Part shown: one piece after another, positions 5,656-5,765 of the stretch
Layout: every line of letters begins with the position of its first letter
How positions within the stretch are numbered: the first letter of the stretch is position 1
Origin: Aliarcobacter sp.
Lineage (GTDB): Bacteria > Campylobacterota > Campylobacteria > Campylobacterales > Arcobacteraceae
Direction of reading: 5' to 3'
NCBI GenBank assembly: GCA_017996075.1
Contig: JAGOHQ010000056.1
Span: 1-5,765 of the forward strand
Length of the DNA stretch: 5,765 bases
The notes under the pieces: generated by a model
The model's database searches: none
Told to the model about the DNA's origin: nothing
Seen by the model: the letters and a program-made list of their open reading frames with translations, nothing else
Program-made: the position numbers and the translations under genes

Positions 5656-5765
5656 TTAAAGAATTGTCACCATATTTCTTCCACTATTTTTTGATATATA
5701 TAAAGCTTCATCCGCTCTTTTAAACAGGCTATGTTTTGTATCCTCTTTTTGAATAAAAGTAGCTC
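5656..5765 (-). CDS. Diguanylate cyclase (GGDEF domain), C-terminal end only
   Basis: The frame enters from the right edge of the window and ends at TAA (5658-5656), leaving 35 visible residues. They contain the closing signature of GGDEF domains: FKRADEALYISKNSGRN, matching the family's AD-x-ALY-x-(A/S)K-xx-GRN pattern. GGDEF enzymes make the second messenger cyclic di-GMP from two GTP. The catalytic GG[D/E]EF loop, any sensor domains and the start lie outside the window, so activity cannot be judged. It runs in the same direction as comEC, 18 bases upstream of it, so the two may be co-transcribed. Confidence 0.85.
   Translation of the reverse strand, partial: ATFIQKEDTKHSLFKRADEALYISKNSGRNMVTIL

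Overview
The window is very AT-rich DNA with short intergenic gaps, TTG as well as ATG starts, and proteins rich in Lys, Ile, Asn and Phe. Base composition, the dCache_3-type sensor, the short ComEC and the overall protein style point to a member of the Campylobacterota, most likely an Arcobacter/Aliarcobacter-type organism. This placement comes from protein style, not a database match. No mobile element, CRISPR array, tRNA or rRNA is visible, and no gene-free stretch exceeds 300 bases.

Left part, + strand, 1-2498: a tightly overlapping three-gene signalling operon. It starts with the 3' end of a Cache-domain sensor gene that has no C-terminal membrane helix or kinase domain. An OmpR/PhoB-type response regulator follows (4-base ATGA overlap), then a small two-helix sensor histidine kinase (11-base overlap, TTG start). 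The layout suggests that a separate exported Cache protein feeds a signal to the kinase and regulator.

Middle, 2488-2934: a convergent small multidrug resistance (SMR) gene on the - strand closely resembles E. coli SugE/Gdx, the guanidinium exporter. Its 5' leader holds two hairpins with ACGA and ACGG loops, each closed by GG/CC pairs, just ahead of the ribosome binding site. This is the signature of a guanidine-II (mini-ykkC) riboswitch, so the gene is very probably a guanidine-induced exporter. It is the best-supported regulatory finding here. Overlapping, oppositely directed -10 boxes lie between this gene and the divergent one.

Right part: on the + strand (2935-4352), an EamA/DMT-family transporter and an exported YbhB/YbcL-type (PEBP-like) protein form a probable two-gene operon. 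On the - strand (4402-5765), a ComEC/Rec2-type DNA-uptake channel lies 18 bases downstream of the 3' end of a GGDEF (diguanylate cyclase) gene that runs off the window. An AT-only hairpin lies where the two transcription units converge. I found no wholly novel system. The items most worth a second look are the riboswitch with its possible competing pairings, and the Cache-regulator-kinase module.
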